56,273 bases of DNA from the NCBI RefSeq assembly GCF_001311845.1, contig NZ_BBCC01000019.1:1-56273 (forward strand). Direction: 5' to 3'. Positions within the stretch are counted from its first letter, which is position 1; each line of letters starts with the position of its first letter. Position numbers and translations under genes: made by a program. The notes below the pieces were generated by a model. That model saw only the letters and a list, made by a program, of their open reading frames with translations. It was not told the DNA's origin and did no database searches. Below, piece by piece: positions 34,019 through 43,350 of the stretch. The stretch is from Desulfosarcina cetonica JCM 12296 (GTDB lineage Bacteria; Desulfobacterota; Desulfobacteria; Desulfobacterales; Desulfosarcinaceae).

Positions 34019-36125
34019 TCAAGCCCGTCGGAACAATCGTTCGACAAGCTGCGATTTCATCAGGTCACCCTCAATTTTCAGCTTTCCAAAAGAAAAGGCT
34101 TGCATGGCCGGCAATTCGCCGGAAACCAGTTTCAGAAAATCGCCAGCGGCGATGTTGAAGGTACAGGTCGGTTGTGGGTGTTGTCCGGCCGACACGGTGC
34201 AGGTGGCATCCTTGATGGTGCAAAACCACTCGCCGGCACCATCGATGCGGTACTGAAAAACCACGTCCACGCCGGCAGCCGCTTCGGCCACGAATGTGCC
34301 TGGCATGGCGAGGAAGACGGCTTCGACCGATGTCTGTACCTTGCTGTCGGCCGGCCTGGCCGGTTGATCAAGGGCGGATGGGGGGACGAGCAAGTCGCCG
34401 ATGAACGCATCGGCGCCGGGGTAGGTCTTTCCATCGGCAAGATCGGAGATGGCGGTGATGTTGGCCATGATGGCCTCAGGTGTGGGGACCTCTCCCGGTC
34501 GGGCCAGCATCCTGACCGGTGCGGTGACGACAGCCACGCGGCTATAATAGCCCATGGCGGCATTGAAGATATCCCCATTGGGAGAGCAGCGATCCGAACA
34601 GAGGTAAAGCACCAAGGGGGCGACAAACTCGGGTCGTGAGCGTTCAAGGACCTCGGGTGGCATCACATCCGCGGTGAAGCGGGAGGCTGCCACAGGTGCC
34701 ACCGCGTTCACTTTGATGCCGTATCGTTCGCCCTCCAGTTTCAATGTATTCATCAATCCCACCAAACCCATTTTTGCCGCTGCGTAATGGGTCTGACCGA
34801 AGTTGCCATACAGACCGGCAGCTGAGGTGGTCATGATGATCCGGCCGTAGCGTTTGGCTTCATGACGGCAAAAGCCGGCCGGCTGACGTTGTAGGCCCCA
34901 TTGAGGTGAACGTCCACGACCGCCTGCCAATCCTGCGGGTCCAGCTTGATGAAACTCTTGTCGCGCAGGATGCCGGCGTTGTTGATCAAAATATCCACCG
35001 TGCCGAAGGCATCCAGGGCGGTCTTGACAATGGACTCACCACCTTCGGCGGTGGCCACGCTAGCGTAGCTGGCCACGGCCTGTCCACCATGGGTACGGAT
35101 CTCGGCCACCACCGCGTCTGCTGGCGAGGCAGACCCCTTGCCGGCCCCGTCTCTTGCGCCACCCAGGTCGTTTACCACCACCCGGGCACCCCGACGGGCC
35201 AGTTCAAGGGCGTAAATGCGTCCCAACCCGGCGCGGCACCGGTGACGATCGCTACCCGATCGTCAAAACGGATCTCATCTTGCGGCGTATTTCCGTACTC
35301 AAATTCACCCTTGTCGATAATCACCTGGTCGGTGTCCGTCGCCACCGTCCGCCATAGCGCCTTGCCTTCGCCAATTTTCCAGATTTGGGTCTGAATGGGA
35401 ATGCCCGGATAAAGCGCCTTGGAGAAGCGGCAGGTCAGCCGGCGAACCTTTTCGGGGTGCCCGGGCGTCAATGCGGAAAGCAGTGCACGACAGGCAAATC
35501 CATGCGTGCACAGGCCGTGCATGATCGGCCGTTCAAATCCGGCCATGGCCGCAAATTGTGGATCCACATGCAGGTGAAAAACGTCGCCGGAAAGCCGGTA
35601 AATCAGGGGCTGGTCCGGCGAAGGCGTGGCATCGACGACGAAATCCGGTATGCGTGAAGGAAATTCGACGGGTACGGATTTGCGGTCCTTGCCACCGAAT
35701 CCGCCGTCCAAGCGGCTGAAAACGGTGGCGATGCTGGTGAACAACTTCTGCCCGTTGCCATGGTGGGTTTCACTTTCGATGACCACCAGGGCGCCTTTTG
35801 CCTTGCCCTTGTCGTAATAGTCCACGACTTTGCCGGTGGTGATCAGGGTGCCTTCGGAAGGGATGGAATTGTGAAAAATCAATTCCTGTTCGCCATGCAG
35901 CACCCCTGCCAGATCGACACCCGCGTTGATGGTTGCCTGGGAGAGGACGTCAAAAATCATGGCCATGGCGAAACTGGGAATGATTTTCAGGTTTTTTTCG
36001 TAGCAATAGTCCAGTTCGGAGAACCCGGCCCCCACGCCCAACGCGTAAAGGACCGCGTCTTTCCAGGTGTAGTCACGCTTGAAGGGCCCGATGGGCCGTC
36101 CGAGCGCATGCATGTTCAGTGGCAT
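34019..36125 (-). CDS. multifunctional beta-oxidation-type enzyme, MaoC-SDR-SCP2 order (two frameshifts)
   Basis: Corrected length 702 residues. The N-terminal two-hotdog MaoC/enoyl-CoA hydratase 2 domain (about 1-285) has [29 protein letters not shown], the hydratase-2 signature. Next, an SDR domain (about 295-560): [44 protein letters not shown], and [11 protein letters not shown] (YxxxK). C-terminal SCP2 sterol/lipid carrier (about 595-702; [39 protein letters not shown]). Frame breaks near 35233 (GCCGCGCC lacks a G, in VTGAGAG) and 34866 (ATGAAGCCAAA lacks a G). Together these perform hydration and 3-hydroxyacyl-CoA dehydrogenation. Eukaryotic MFE-2 has the order SDR-hydratase-SCP2; here the first two are swapped. 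RBS AAGGAAAA. Confidence 0.85.
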
Positions 36126-36331
36126 GGCAATTTTCCTTGGCGGATGGCTTCGCCCGTTGAAGCGAAGATGATTGTGCGCGTATAGAGGGACAATTAGGCG
36201 AGCCGACAGGGATTGTCAACGGTTTAGGTCTTGGACAACCAATGCCGAAAATGAAACCCGATGGGCAGACACTTTACATTTTTATCAACCGCTTTATAAT
36301 GCGGCCACCATATTTGAACAAGGAGAGATTG

Positions 36332-36691
36332 ATGATCGATAAATTCAACGTTCCCAGCGAACTGTCGGGTTCTTTCAAGCGCATTGCCCGGCGGATTCCG
36401 GTGGACCTGAAGAAGGACGAGGAACTGGTCAGGACCATCGTGTCCTACCTGCAGCTGGGCGGAGAGCGTCTGGCCCGCCAGGCGGTTGAAGCGGCCAAGC
36501 AGACGCTGGCACTGGAGGTTGCCCAGCGCAAGAAAAAGGCCCGGGAGGAGGCGCTGATCCGCGCCGCGGAAGCGCGGCAGGCAGCGTCCGAAGGCGGTGA
36601 AGCCAGGGAAGACGACGATGATGATGATGATGATGACTTTGAAGATACTGACGTCGATGCTGGTGCCGACGATGACATGAAGGATTATTGA
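36332..36691 (+). CDS. small helical protein with poly-Asp tail
   Basis: 119 residues. The N-terminal 85 are helical (SFKRIARRIPVDLKKDEELVRTIVSYL, then a long Ala/Lys/Glu-rich coiled-coil-like helix). The tail has nine or ten consecutive Asp, then EDTDVDAGADDDMKDY. No family is recognised. The strongly acidic tail could bind basic proteins, divalent cations or act as a nucleic-acid mimic. AAGGAG eight bases upstream fixes the start at 36332; a longer frame from 36242 adds no conserved sequence. It stands alone between divergent and tandem neighbours. Confidence 0.65.
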   Translation: MIDKFNVPSELSGSFKRIARRIPVDLKKDEELVRTIVSYLQLGGERLARQAVEAAKQTLALEVAQRKKKAREEALIRAAEARQAASEGGEAREDDDDDDDDDFEDTDVDAGADDDMKDY

Positions 36692-36878
36692 GAACACCGG
36701 TCACGGCAGGGGGCGAATCCAAAGCCTTTCATCCGTGTGCTCCCTGCCGGGTTGACGGCGCCACGCAAGCATGGGTCCCGTCGGCCCACCCCATCCGCTT
36801 TTCCGGCAATCGCGCCCGCGCAAGTTGTGAGCCGATGGCCCGCCGCCGCGATTACCCGACACCCGTTTTCAGGCAACC

Positions 36879-37747
36879 ATGACAACCCTGTTTGAAGACC
36901 TTGATCAGCAGACGGCCGAGGCCTACCATCTGGTTCTTAGCGCGACCGGCATCGGTTGCCGCGTTATCCGTACCGAAGCGACTTTTTGCATCGATGTGCC
37001 CGACGCGCAGGTTGCCCAGGCACGGGATACCGTCGAACAATACCTCGCCGAGAATGCGGGCCGGATGCAAGAAGCTCCCAAGACCGTCGGCTCTGTTGCC
37101 GATGCGATCGATGTTTCCGGTGTTGGGGTGGCACTGATGCTATTGGCCGTCCATGCGGCCGTGGCAACCAGTGCCGCTCCCCGGGATTATGTGGCCGCCT
37201 TTGGTGCCCAGGCCGGGCTGATCACCGAAGGTCAGTGGTATCGCTGTGCCACGGCACTGCTCCTGCACGCCGATGCCGCCCATTTGGCCGGGAATATGGC
37301 CGGCATGGCCCTTTTCGGCGGGGCCGTGTCCGCGATGATCGGTAGCGGGGTCGCGTGGCTGCTGATTTTGGTTTGCGGCATGATCGGTAACGCTGTCAAT
37401 GCCATGGTTGCCAGTGCAGGGCACCTGTCGGTGGGCGCGTCCACAGCGGTTTTCAGCGCGGTAGGCTTTTTATGCGCCATTCGTGCCGTCGATGCCGTAC
37501 GTACCGGACGGGGCTGGAAATCGGTGGGTATCTTCCTGGGTGTCGGAGCCGGCCTGCTTGCTTTTCTGGGCAGCGGTGCACAGAGCGATCTGAGTGCCCA
37601 TTTGTTTGGTTTGCTGGCCGGGGGCTTCGCCGGGCTCGTCTATGGCGGAGCTCGGTTCGCCGGCTGGGACCACGCGGGCAGGCGGCCAGCGGTTTTTTGG
37701 CCGCCGCCCTGCTGCTGTTGGCCTGGTTTCGGGGAATGACCGGCTGA
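36879..37747 (+). CDS. rhomboid-family intramembrane serine protease (one frameshift)
   Basis: Corrected length 289 residues. The cytosolic N-terminal ~65 residues (ALSATGIGCRVIRTE-type) resemble a DUF2007-like signal-transducing domain. Six membrane helices follow. Catalytic Ser188 in SVGASTAVF and His241 in LSAHLFGLLAG are present, as is the HxxxN motif (His135-Asn139). Rhomboids cleave transmembrane substrates within the bilayer. The frame breaks near 37680: GCGGGCAGGCGG lacks one G. Restoring it yields GQAASGFLAAALLLLAWFRGMTG, a proper last helix, instead of a Pro/Cys-rich tail. Neighbours are the poly-Asp protein and a convergent Met aminopeptidase. Rhomboid-type sorting enzymes exist, but no GlyGly-CTERM substrate is seen here. 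Confidence 0.8.
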
Positions 37748-37765
37748 TCGAACGTCAAGGGTGAA

Positions 37766-38656
37766 TCAAAGCGCGTAGGGGGTCAGGCTTTCCATTCCGG
37801 TTTCGGTGACCACCAGGGTCTGTTCAAACTGGGCCGAGAGGGAGCCGTCCCGGGTGACTGCCGTCCACCCGTCATCAAGAATGACCAATTCCTTGCGACC
37901 CAGGTTGATCATCGGCTCGATAGTGAAGGTCATGCCGGGAATCAGCCGGATTCCTGTGCCTGGTGCGCCATAGTGGGGAATTTGCGGCGCTTCATGAAAA
38001 TCGATCCCCACACCGTGCCCCACGAACTCGCGAACTACCGAACAGCCTTGCGCTTCTGCGTAGATTTGGATGGCATGACCGATGTCACCCACCGTATGGC
38101 CGGGTTTGACCATGGCCATGCCCTCGGCCAGGCATTGGCGGGTCACGTTGACCAGCTTGCGGGCTTCCGCGCTAGGGCTTCCGACCAAAAAGGTTTTATT
38201 GGCGTCTGCGTAATAGCCGTCTAAAATCGAGGTGACATCCACATTGACGATATCGCCGTCCCGGATGATCCGATCGCCGGGGATGCCATGGCAGATTACC
38301 TCATTGATGCTCACGCACACGCTTTTCGGAAAGCCCCGGTAATTCAACGGCGCCGGCCGTGCACCGTGCTGAATGGTAAATTCATGCACCAGGGTATTGA
38401 TGGCATCGGTCTTAATTCCCGGCTTGATTTCCGATTCCACCAAATCCAGGGTTTCGATTACCAATTGACCGGCTTTGCGGATACCTTCAATTTGATCGGG
38501 TGTTTTAAGTTGGATGCGATGGCGCTTGGCATACTGAAGGTCGGTCGCCTGGCTTGATATTGGCTTCCCCAGGCAGCATTTTTTGTATTTTTTTCCGCTG
38601 CCGCAAGGACAGAGAGCATTCCGGCTAATTTTGCCGATATCGGTTTTGTCTTTCAC
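37766..38656 (-). CDS. map: methionine aminopeptidase with N-terminal SEC-C zinc motif
   Basis: 296 residues. N-terminal SEC-C motif CPCGSGKKYKKCC (Cys16, 18, 27, 28), then type Ia MetAP: IRKAGQLVIETLDLVESEIKPGIKTDAINTLVHEF, ICHGIPGDRIIRDGDIVNVDVTSILDGYYADANKTF (Asp metal ligands), FVGHGVGIDFHEAPQI (catalytic His) and MTFTIEPMINLG (Glu ligand). It removes initiator Met from new proteins. The SEC-C-fused form is common in bacteria, and the Zn motif may aid ribosome contact. All ligands are intact. It is convergent with the rhomboid gene, 18 bp apart. It appears monocistronic. Confidence 0.9.
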   Translation of the reverse strand: MKDKTDIGKISRNALCPCGSGKKYKKCCLGKPISSQATDLQYAKRHRIQLKTPDQIEGIRKAGQLVIETLDLVESEIKPGIKTDAINTLVHEFTIQHGARPAPLNYRGFPKSVCVSINEVICHGIPGDRIIRDGDIVNVDVTSILDGYYADANKTFLVGSPSAEARKLVNVTRQCLAEGMAMVKPGHTVGDIGHAIQIYAEAQGCSVVREFVGHGVGIDFHEAPQIPHYGAPGTGIRLIPGMTFTIEPMINLGRKELVILDDGWTAVTRDGSLSAQFEQTLVVTETGMESLTPYAL

Positions 38657-38954
38657 GCGATGTTTCCTTTACTGCAATTGGATGGAACGACTTTCGCATA
38701 TGTAACCGAAACCATCCGAGACTGTCAAACGATAATGATAAAATCCATCGGGGACAAGTATTCACATGAATTTTAAATACCTCGCGATTTTTATGCGTGG
38801 GGACAATGTCTTGGCGACCCGGGGCGTTTGGTCCGTTTGTTGTTTGAGAACGGGAAAGGCTTGTGGTATGTAGCCAATCGCCGATATCGGATGCGTGACG
38901 CCGCTGTCATGCATTGACCGTAATACCGCTCCCTTTTTAGCATGGAGAACAGAG

Positions 38955-39338
38955 ATGACCCTATCGGATCAGGAATGGGACCAACGTGTTTTGTGCAGCG
39001 ATGGCAATTGCATTGGCGTCATTGGCGCCGATGGCCGTTGTAAGGAATGCGGCGCCCCCTACGCGGGCGATCTGCCCCTGCCAACATTCGATTCCGACAA
39101 TGCTGATGACGATGACGTCGCCCCATCCACCGAGTTGCCGGCGGCAGAGGCTGAGATCCATCAGGCCGATGACGCCACTTCCGCCTCGGAACCGTCCACT
39201 GCGGAAGACGATTGGGAGGATCGGATCCTTTGCATTGACGAAAGTTGCATCGGTGTGGTTGGGCCGGACGGGCGTTGCAGCGAATGTGGAAAACCCTATC
39301 CCGGGAGAGGCGGCGATGACATCCCAAACGACCATTGA
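38955..39338 (+). CDS. tandem zinc-ribbon protein
   Basis: 127 residues built of two near-identical modules joined by an acidic linker. Module 1: WDQRVLCSDGNCIGVIGADGRCKECGAPY. Module 2: WEDRILCIDESCIGVVGPDGRCSECGKPY. Each has four Cys (C-x4-C, C-x2-C) suited to one zinc ion. The linker (about residues 45-88) is rich in Asp, Glu, Ala and Ser. This is an internal duplication. No enzymatic part is visible, so it may be an adaptor. The start at MTLSD (38955) follows a weak GGAGAA; longer frames are unlikely. It overlaps the next small gene by 23 bases. Confidence 0.65.
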   Translation: MTLSDQEWDQRVLCSDGNCIGVIGADGRCKECGAPYAGDLPLPTFDSDNADDDDVAPSTELPAAEAEIHQADDATSASEPSTAEDDWEDRILCIDESCIGVVGPDGRCSECGKPYPGRGGDDIPNDH

Positions 39339-39510
39339 TCCCCTTTTGGCCAGCGCCTTGGCCGATGCCGCGGATTTCGTCGGCCAGGTTACCGGTACCG
39401 AACCGACGCCAGCGGAACTTGCCGATGCCCTGAAACGCTATTTCGTTTTGAACGAGATCAAGGAACATATCCTGATGCTGCGTAGCGGCGCCACTGAGAT
39501 CTCGGAATAG
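39316..39510 (+). CDS. small helical protein coupled to the zinc-ribbon gene
   Basis: 64 residues: TTIDPLLASALADAADFVGQVTGTEPTPAELADALKRYFVLNEIKEHILMLR. It is wholly helical, without Cys or membrane segments. Its ATG lies inside the end of the zinc-ribbon gene in another frame, with GAGAGG 5 bases upstream, the usual sign of translational coupling. The two products probably interact. No family is recognised. Confidence 0.6.
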   Translation: MTSQTTIDPLLASALADAADFVGQVTGTEPTPAELADALKRYFVLNEIKEHILMLRSGATEISE

Positions 39511-39576
39511 GTCGCTTGCCCGGGGCCGGCGGTTGCATGGGATGATTCTCGAAAGGGGAAGGCGAAAATCCTGCTT

Positions 39577-39966
39577 TTAGTTGCGTCCGTTCCTGCGGGT
39601 CAGATCGATGTACTGGACGGTTCCCCGTTCATTGATGAACGAAGTCAGCAGCCAGCTGACAACACTGATGAGCAGCGACCCCAACAGCGCGGAACCGAAA
39701 CCGTTGACCACGAACCCGTGGATCACACCGGATGCCATCATCAACAGGATCGCGTTGATGGCAAAGGTAAACAGACCGAGGGTCAGGATGTTCAGGGGTA
39801 ATGTCAGGATCAGCAGGATGGGGCGGAAAAAGGCGTTAAGGAAACCCAGTACACCGGCTGCCAAAATAGCCGCGGGCAGGCCGGCGACATGGATGCCGTC
39901 GACCATGTACGCCGCTACGAGGATGGCAACGGTCAAGAAAAACCACCTGACGATAATTCCTTTCAT
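39577..39966 (-). CDS. phage-holin-family (DUF360-type) four-helix membrane protein
   Basis: 129 residues with four transmembrane helices: IIVRWFFLTVAILVAAYMV, LPAAILAAGVLGFLNAFFRPILLILTLPLNILTLGLF, FAINAILLMMASGVI, and FGSALLGSLLISVVSWLL. The motif NAFFRPIL(L)xLTLPLNxLTLGLF is diagnostic for the Phage_holin_4_2 / YvlD family. Despite the name, members are chromosomal inner-membrane proteins of unknown role, not linked to prophages, and no phage genes lie nearby. It ends with a basic tail (RRNGRN). Same strand as ihfA, 46 bp downstream of it, perhaps cotranscribed. Confidence 0.85.
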   Translation of the reverse strand: MKGIIVRWFFLTVAILVAAYMVDGIHVAGLPAAILAAGVLGFLNAFFRPILLILTLPLNILTLGLFTFAINAILLMMASGVIHGFVVNGFGSALLGSLLISVVSWLLTSFINERGTVQYIDLTRRNGRN

Positions 39967-40012
39967 CGCATTTCTCGCAGGCGGGTCACGGGTTTGGTCT
40001 TGTTCTCAGCCA

Positions 40013-40291
40013 TCAGTTGATTTTGTCCCGTAATTTACCCGAACACTTGAATGTCACCACCCGACGTTCGTCCAGCATCATTTCATCTCCCGTCGCCGGA
40101 TTGCGGCCCTTGCGCTGTTTCTTTTCTTTGACACAGAATTTCCCGAAACCGCTGACCAGCACATTCTCACCGACTGCCAGAGATGCCTTGATGATTTCGA
40201 GCAGGGTCTCAACGGTCTCGGTCGCCTTGATTTTGGTGAGTCCGGTTTGCTCCTGGATATTCTCAACAATTTGCGCTTTTGTCAGACTCAT
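40013..40291 (-). CDS. ihfA: integration host factor alpha-type HU-family protein
   Basis: 92 residues: SLTKAQIVENIQEQTGLTKIKATETVETLLEIIKASLAVGENVLVSGFGKFCVKEKKQRKGRNPATGDEMML. The HU/IHF arm with GRNPATG (Pro intercalating residue) is intact, and the helical N-terminus fits IHF-alpha. It binds and bends DNA, and serves sigma-54 promoters and site-specific recombination, both of which occur in this window. The start at MSLTKA is set by AAAGGA 8 bases upstream; a 36-residue longer frame has no conservation. Confidence 0.85.
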   Translation of the reverse strand: MSLTKAQIVENIQEQTGLTKIKATETVETLLEIIKASLAVGENVLVSGFGKFCVKEKKQRKGRNPATGDEMMLDERRVVTFKCSGKLRDKIN

Positions 40292-41244
40292 TTGGGTCCT
40301 TTCCCCACAGATCTGCCACTCCATCCGATATTGGCCGAACCCTTTGGCATCGGGTATCCCTTGGCAGCCGGCAGATTGTCTTCGATTTAAGCTAACCATC
40401 TAAATTGTAAATAATAATTTTCAACCTCGATAGATAACTTGATGTCAGGTGTTGGCTCATTTGTCAAGAAAATCTAGTAAATGCGGTATTTTTAGGCGCT
40501 TGCTTAAAAAATGGTTGTGCACATCCACGGCATGATTGTGGTGAAATTGTGGCAGCTATTCCATAGAAAATATGTAATTAAGTTCCGATTTTCACTTTCA
40601 AGACGATTGCTGTAATGCATAACCATCCTGGATAAATATGAAAACAAAGTCGACGGATCTGGTATCAGATTTGTATGGCCGTGCCGGCAAGATTTTTCTA
40701 TTGGTTTCTGTACCGGGTTTTTCTCTCTTTCTGTTCCGGCTCTATCTACGCTCAATTAAAATGGTGAAGACGACGGCATTTGGGAGGAAAACAGTATCGA
40801 CCTTCTCAGCGATCCAGAAAACGCGTAGTACCGTTTCCATCCGTGAAAAGTGGTAATTTATTACATAATAATTGTAGCTTGGTTGTAACAAGGCATTTTC
40901 AGCATCGTTATTAACTACAGGAAAAAAAAGCGAATAATATTTTATGGAAATTAGCATGGATCTTGCTGAGTTCTGTGAACGTGCTTTCTCCGCTGATCTG
41001 CTTCCGGTTCATTTTTGCGTTGACCTGTCCGAAAGCGCCAAAGAAATATCCCATATCAGACCATGGGGTAACCTCTGGGGACGATGGTCAGGATTGTTCC
41101 GGCCTGTACCGTCGCCATGAATGCTGCAAGATGATGGAAATCGTGAAAAACACGGACGGCCCGACGCTCATATCGCTCAGACGTGGAATTCGGATCCAGC
41201 CATATCCGATAGCGGATTGAAACTGTAGCAGAGAAGATTTTCCC
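40292..41244. other. 953-bp A+T-rich region with no secure gene
   Basis: It separates ihfA (minus) from the sensor kinase (plus). A Lys-rich 72-codon frame (40638-40856) with one hydrophobic stretch lacks a ribosome site and conservation signs. A possible small broken gene lies at 40944-41220. TGGTGAAATTGTGGC at 40539 resembles a sigma-54 site with correct GG-N10-GC spacing, but it is 700 bp from the kinase. Confidence 0.35.
40944..41220 (+). pseudogene. possible frameshifted small protein upstream of the kinase
   Basis: Frame one (from the ATG at 40944) reads MEISMDLAEFCERAFSADLL and onward to SHIRPW. If one G of the GGGG at about 41064-41067 is removed, it continues into VTSGDDGQDCSGLYRRHECCKMMEIV and ends at 41220, giving ~91 residues with four Cys in the C-terminal half. 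It would be the only lesion in the window needing a base removed. The weak ribosome site makes me doubtful. It may be a small Cys protein related to the neighbouring redox genes, or chance. Confidence 0.25.
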
Positions 41245-43350
41245 ATGTTTTTTCACCGGGAGCATACGTTCCAAGGATTCCGAGATCGTCTTCTACTCAC
41301 CGGCATTTTTTTGGGTGTCATCTACTGGTTCGTCGAAGCCAGCGTTCATTATTACTGTTTCGATGAAGGGCCTTTCTGGGAGCATGCGTTTCGTCCGGAT
41401 GTCCATGAAACCTGGATGCGGGCGCTCGTGGCGATTTTGCTGGTCCTATTTGGCTTCTATGGGCAAAGTCTCATCAATCAGCGCAGACGTGCCGAGATGG
41501 CCGTGATTGAACGCGAAAAGGAGTCTTCACTGATCCTTGAAAACAATCCGGTCGCCATCGTCTTGATCGATACCGAGAGCCGTGAAATCGCCTACGTCAA
41601 CACGAACGCCCAGAAAATGGTCGGGCTGCCCGTTAAAGGGATCATAGGAAATTCCTGTCATAAATTTTTATGCCCATCGGAAAAAGGCAAATGCCCGGTG
41701 CTGGACCTGGGCCAGTCCATCGATATCTCCGAACGTCCCCTGCTCAATTGCTCCGGTGACACCATACCGGTACTTAAAAGCGTGACCCGGGTGCAGTATC
41801 AAGGGCGGGAACATCTTCTGGAAGCGTTTTTGGACATTACCGAGCAACGCAGGATGCAGCAGGCGGTCAAGCAGGCCCACATTGAAATGAATCAGATTTT
41901 CCAGACGGCTTCGGTGGGTATGCGGGTCATCGACCGGGAATGCAACATTCTTAAAGTCAACCGGGCATTTTCGGAACTCACCGGAATTGATGCTGGGGAT
42001 ATTGTCGGCCAGAAATGTTACAACGTGTTCGCAGGCGATATGTGCCATACGAGCGATTGCCCACTGCGAAAAATTCTGGGCGGGGACACCCTTGCGGAAT
42101 ATGCGGTTAGCAAAAAAAGAGCCGACGGGTCACCTCTGGAGTGTATTCTGACAGCCACGCGTTACGAAGAGTCCAACGGTCATGTTGCCGGGATTGTCGA
42201 GTCTTTTAAGGATGTTACCGAATTGAAGAGCGTCCAGCAGGTGCTGGAGTCCGAGAGAGACAGACTTCACCGTATTCTTTTCCACCAGTTTGAAAGTGTT
42301 GGCATTATTAATGTCGATTTTGAACTTGAGTATCAGAATGACCTGCTTAAACGACAAACGGATGGATTGCAGACCTGCTATTGCTACCGGGTGTTCAGGA
42401 ATATGGACGCTCCCTGTGCCGATTGCTTGATGCGCAAGGCGTTGGTTACCGGAACGATTCAGCGTTTTGAGTTTGACACCCGTGACGGAAAAAGTTTTGA
42501 GCACACATACACGCCATTCCTGGGCCAGGATGGAGGTAAGAAAGCGGTCGTTTCCCAGCGGGATATCACCCAGCGCAAGGCTTCCATAGCGGCGGCTCTC
42601 CGTTCGGAACATTTAGCGGCCATCGGGGAACTGGCTGCCGGCGTGGCCCATGAAATCAACAACCCTATCACTGGCATCATCAATTACGGTCAACTGATCG
42701 TCAATAAAACCAACGAAGGCGACCCGCTGAACAATATCTCCCACCGGATCATCAAAGAAGGCGACCGCATTGCCGCCATCGTGAAGAGCCTTCTCTCTTT
42801 TGCCAGGCAAGACAATGAGGGAAAAAAACTGGTCCACATGAAGGAGGTCATCGACGATTCGCTGACCCTTACCCGTGCTCAATTGCGTAAAGACGGGATC
42901 GAACTCGTCCTGGAGCTGGATGATAACCTGGTCCCGTTTCCAGCCAAGGCCCAGGAGCTCCAACAGGTGTTTGTCAATATTATCGGCAACAGCCGCTACG
43001 CTTTGAATGAGAAATACAAACAAACGCATGAATCCAAGCGATTGCTCATCAAAGCCGCAACGGTTGCCGACAGTGGCCGATCGGCTATTCAGGCTTCTTT
43101 TACCGATTGGGGGGCGGGGATCTCGCCGGAATCGATGGATCAGGTCATGCGCCCATTTTACTCCACCAAACCCAAAGGAAAGGGAACCGGGTTGGGGTTG
43201 AGTATCAGCCACCAAATTATCGAGAACCATGGCGGTAAACTGCGGATCCAAAGTGACTTGGGAAAGTATACGACGGTGATTGTGGAGCTTCCCGTACAAT
43301 GCACCAACAAAATGGTACACGCTTATGACCCAAAAGATTCTGATTGTTGA
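41245..43350 (+). CDS. membrane PAS histidine kinase with three Cys-cluster PAS domains
   Basis: 701 residues. Two N-terminal membrane helices (LLLTGIFLGVIYWFVEA and ALVAILLVLFGFYGQ) flank a short ~20-residue periplasmic loop. Three PAS-type segments each contain a Cys cluster: CHKFLCPSEKGKCP (about 137-151), CYNVFAGDMCHTSDCP (about 258-275), and CYCYRVFRNMDAPCADC. Then HisKA with phospho-acceptor His469 in AAGVAHEINNPITGI, and HATPase_c (NIIGNSRYALNE, DWGAGISPE, KGKGTGLGLSIS). The family is NtrB-like. Cys-cluster PAS domains could sense redox or metal; this is inference. It overlaps the NtrC-type gene by 26 bases, so the two form a two-component system. Confidence 0.9.
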   Translation: MFFHREHTFQGFRDRLLLTGIFLGVIYWFVEASVHYYCFDEGPFWEHAFRPDVHETWMRALVAILLVLFGFYGQSLINQRRRAEMAVIEREKESSLILENNPVAIVLIDTESREIAYVNTNAQKMVGLPVKGIIGNSCHKFLCPSEKGKCPVLDLGQSIDISERPLLNCSGDTIPVLKSVTRVQYQGREHLLEAFLDITEQRRMQQAVKQAHIEMNQIFQTASVGMRVIDRECNILKVNRAFSELTGIDAGDIVGQKCYNVFAGDMCHTSDCPLRKILGGDTLAEYAVSKKRADGSPLECILTATRYEESNGHVAGIVESFKDVTELKSVQQVLESERDRLHRILFHQFESVGIINVDFELEYQNDLLKRQTDGLQTCYCYRVFRNMDAPCADCLMRKALVTGTIQRFEFDTRDGKSFEHTYTPFLGQDGGKKAVVSQRDITQRKASIAAALRSEHLAAIGELAAGVAHEINNPITGIINYGQLIVNKTNEGDPLNNISHRIIKEGDRIAAIVKSLLSFARQDNEGKKLVHMKEVIDDSLTLTRAQLRKDGIELVLELDDNLVPFPAKAQELQQVFVNIIGNSRYALNEKYKQTHESKRLLIKAATVADSGRSAIQASFTDWGAGISPESMDQVMRPFYSTKPKGKGTGLGLSISHQIIENHGGKLRIQSDLGKYTTVIVELPVQCTNKMVHAYDPKDSDC

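Noticed and set aside
39577..39966. Prophage holin
   Set aside because: The family name is historical; no lysis, tail, capsid or integrase genes are nearby.
40539..40553. Sigma-54 promoter TGGTGAAATTGTGGC before the kinase
   Set aside because: The GG-N10-GC spacing is right, but the -24 block is poor and the site lies ~700 bp from the kinase with no linking gene.
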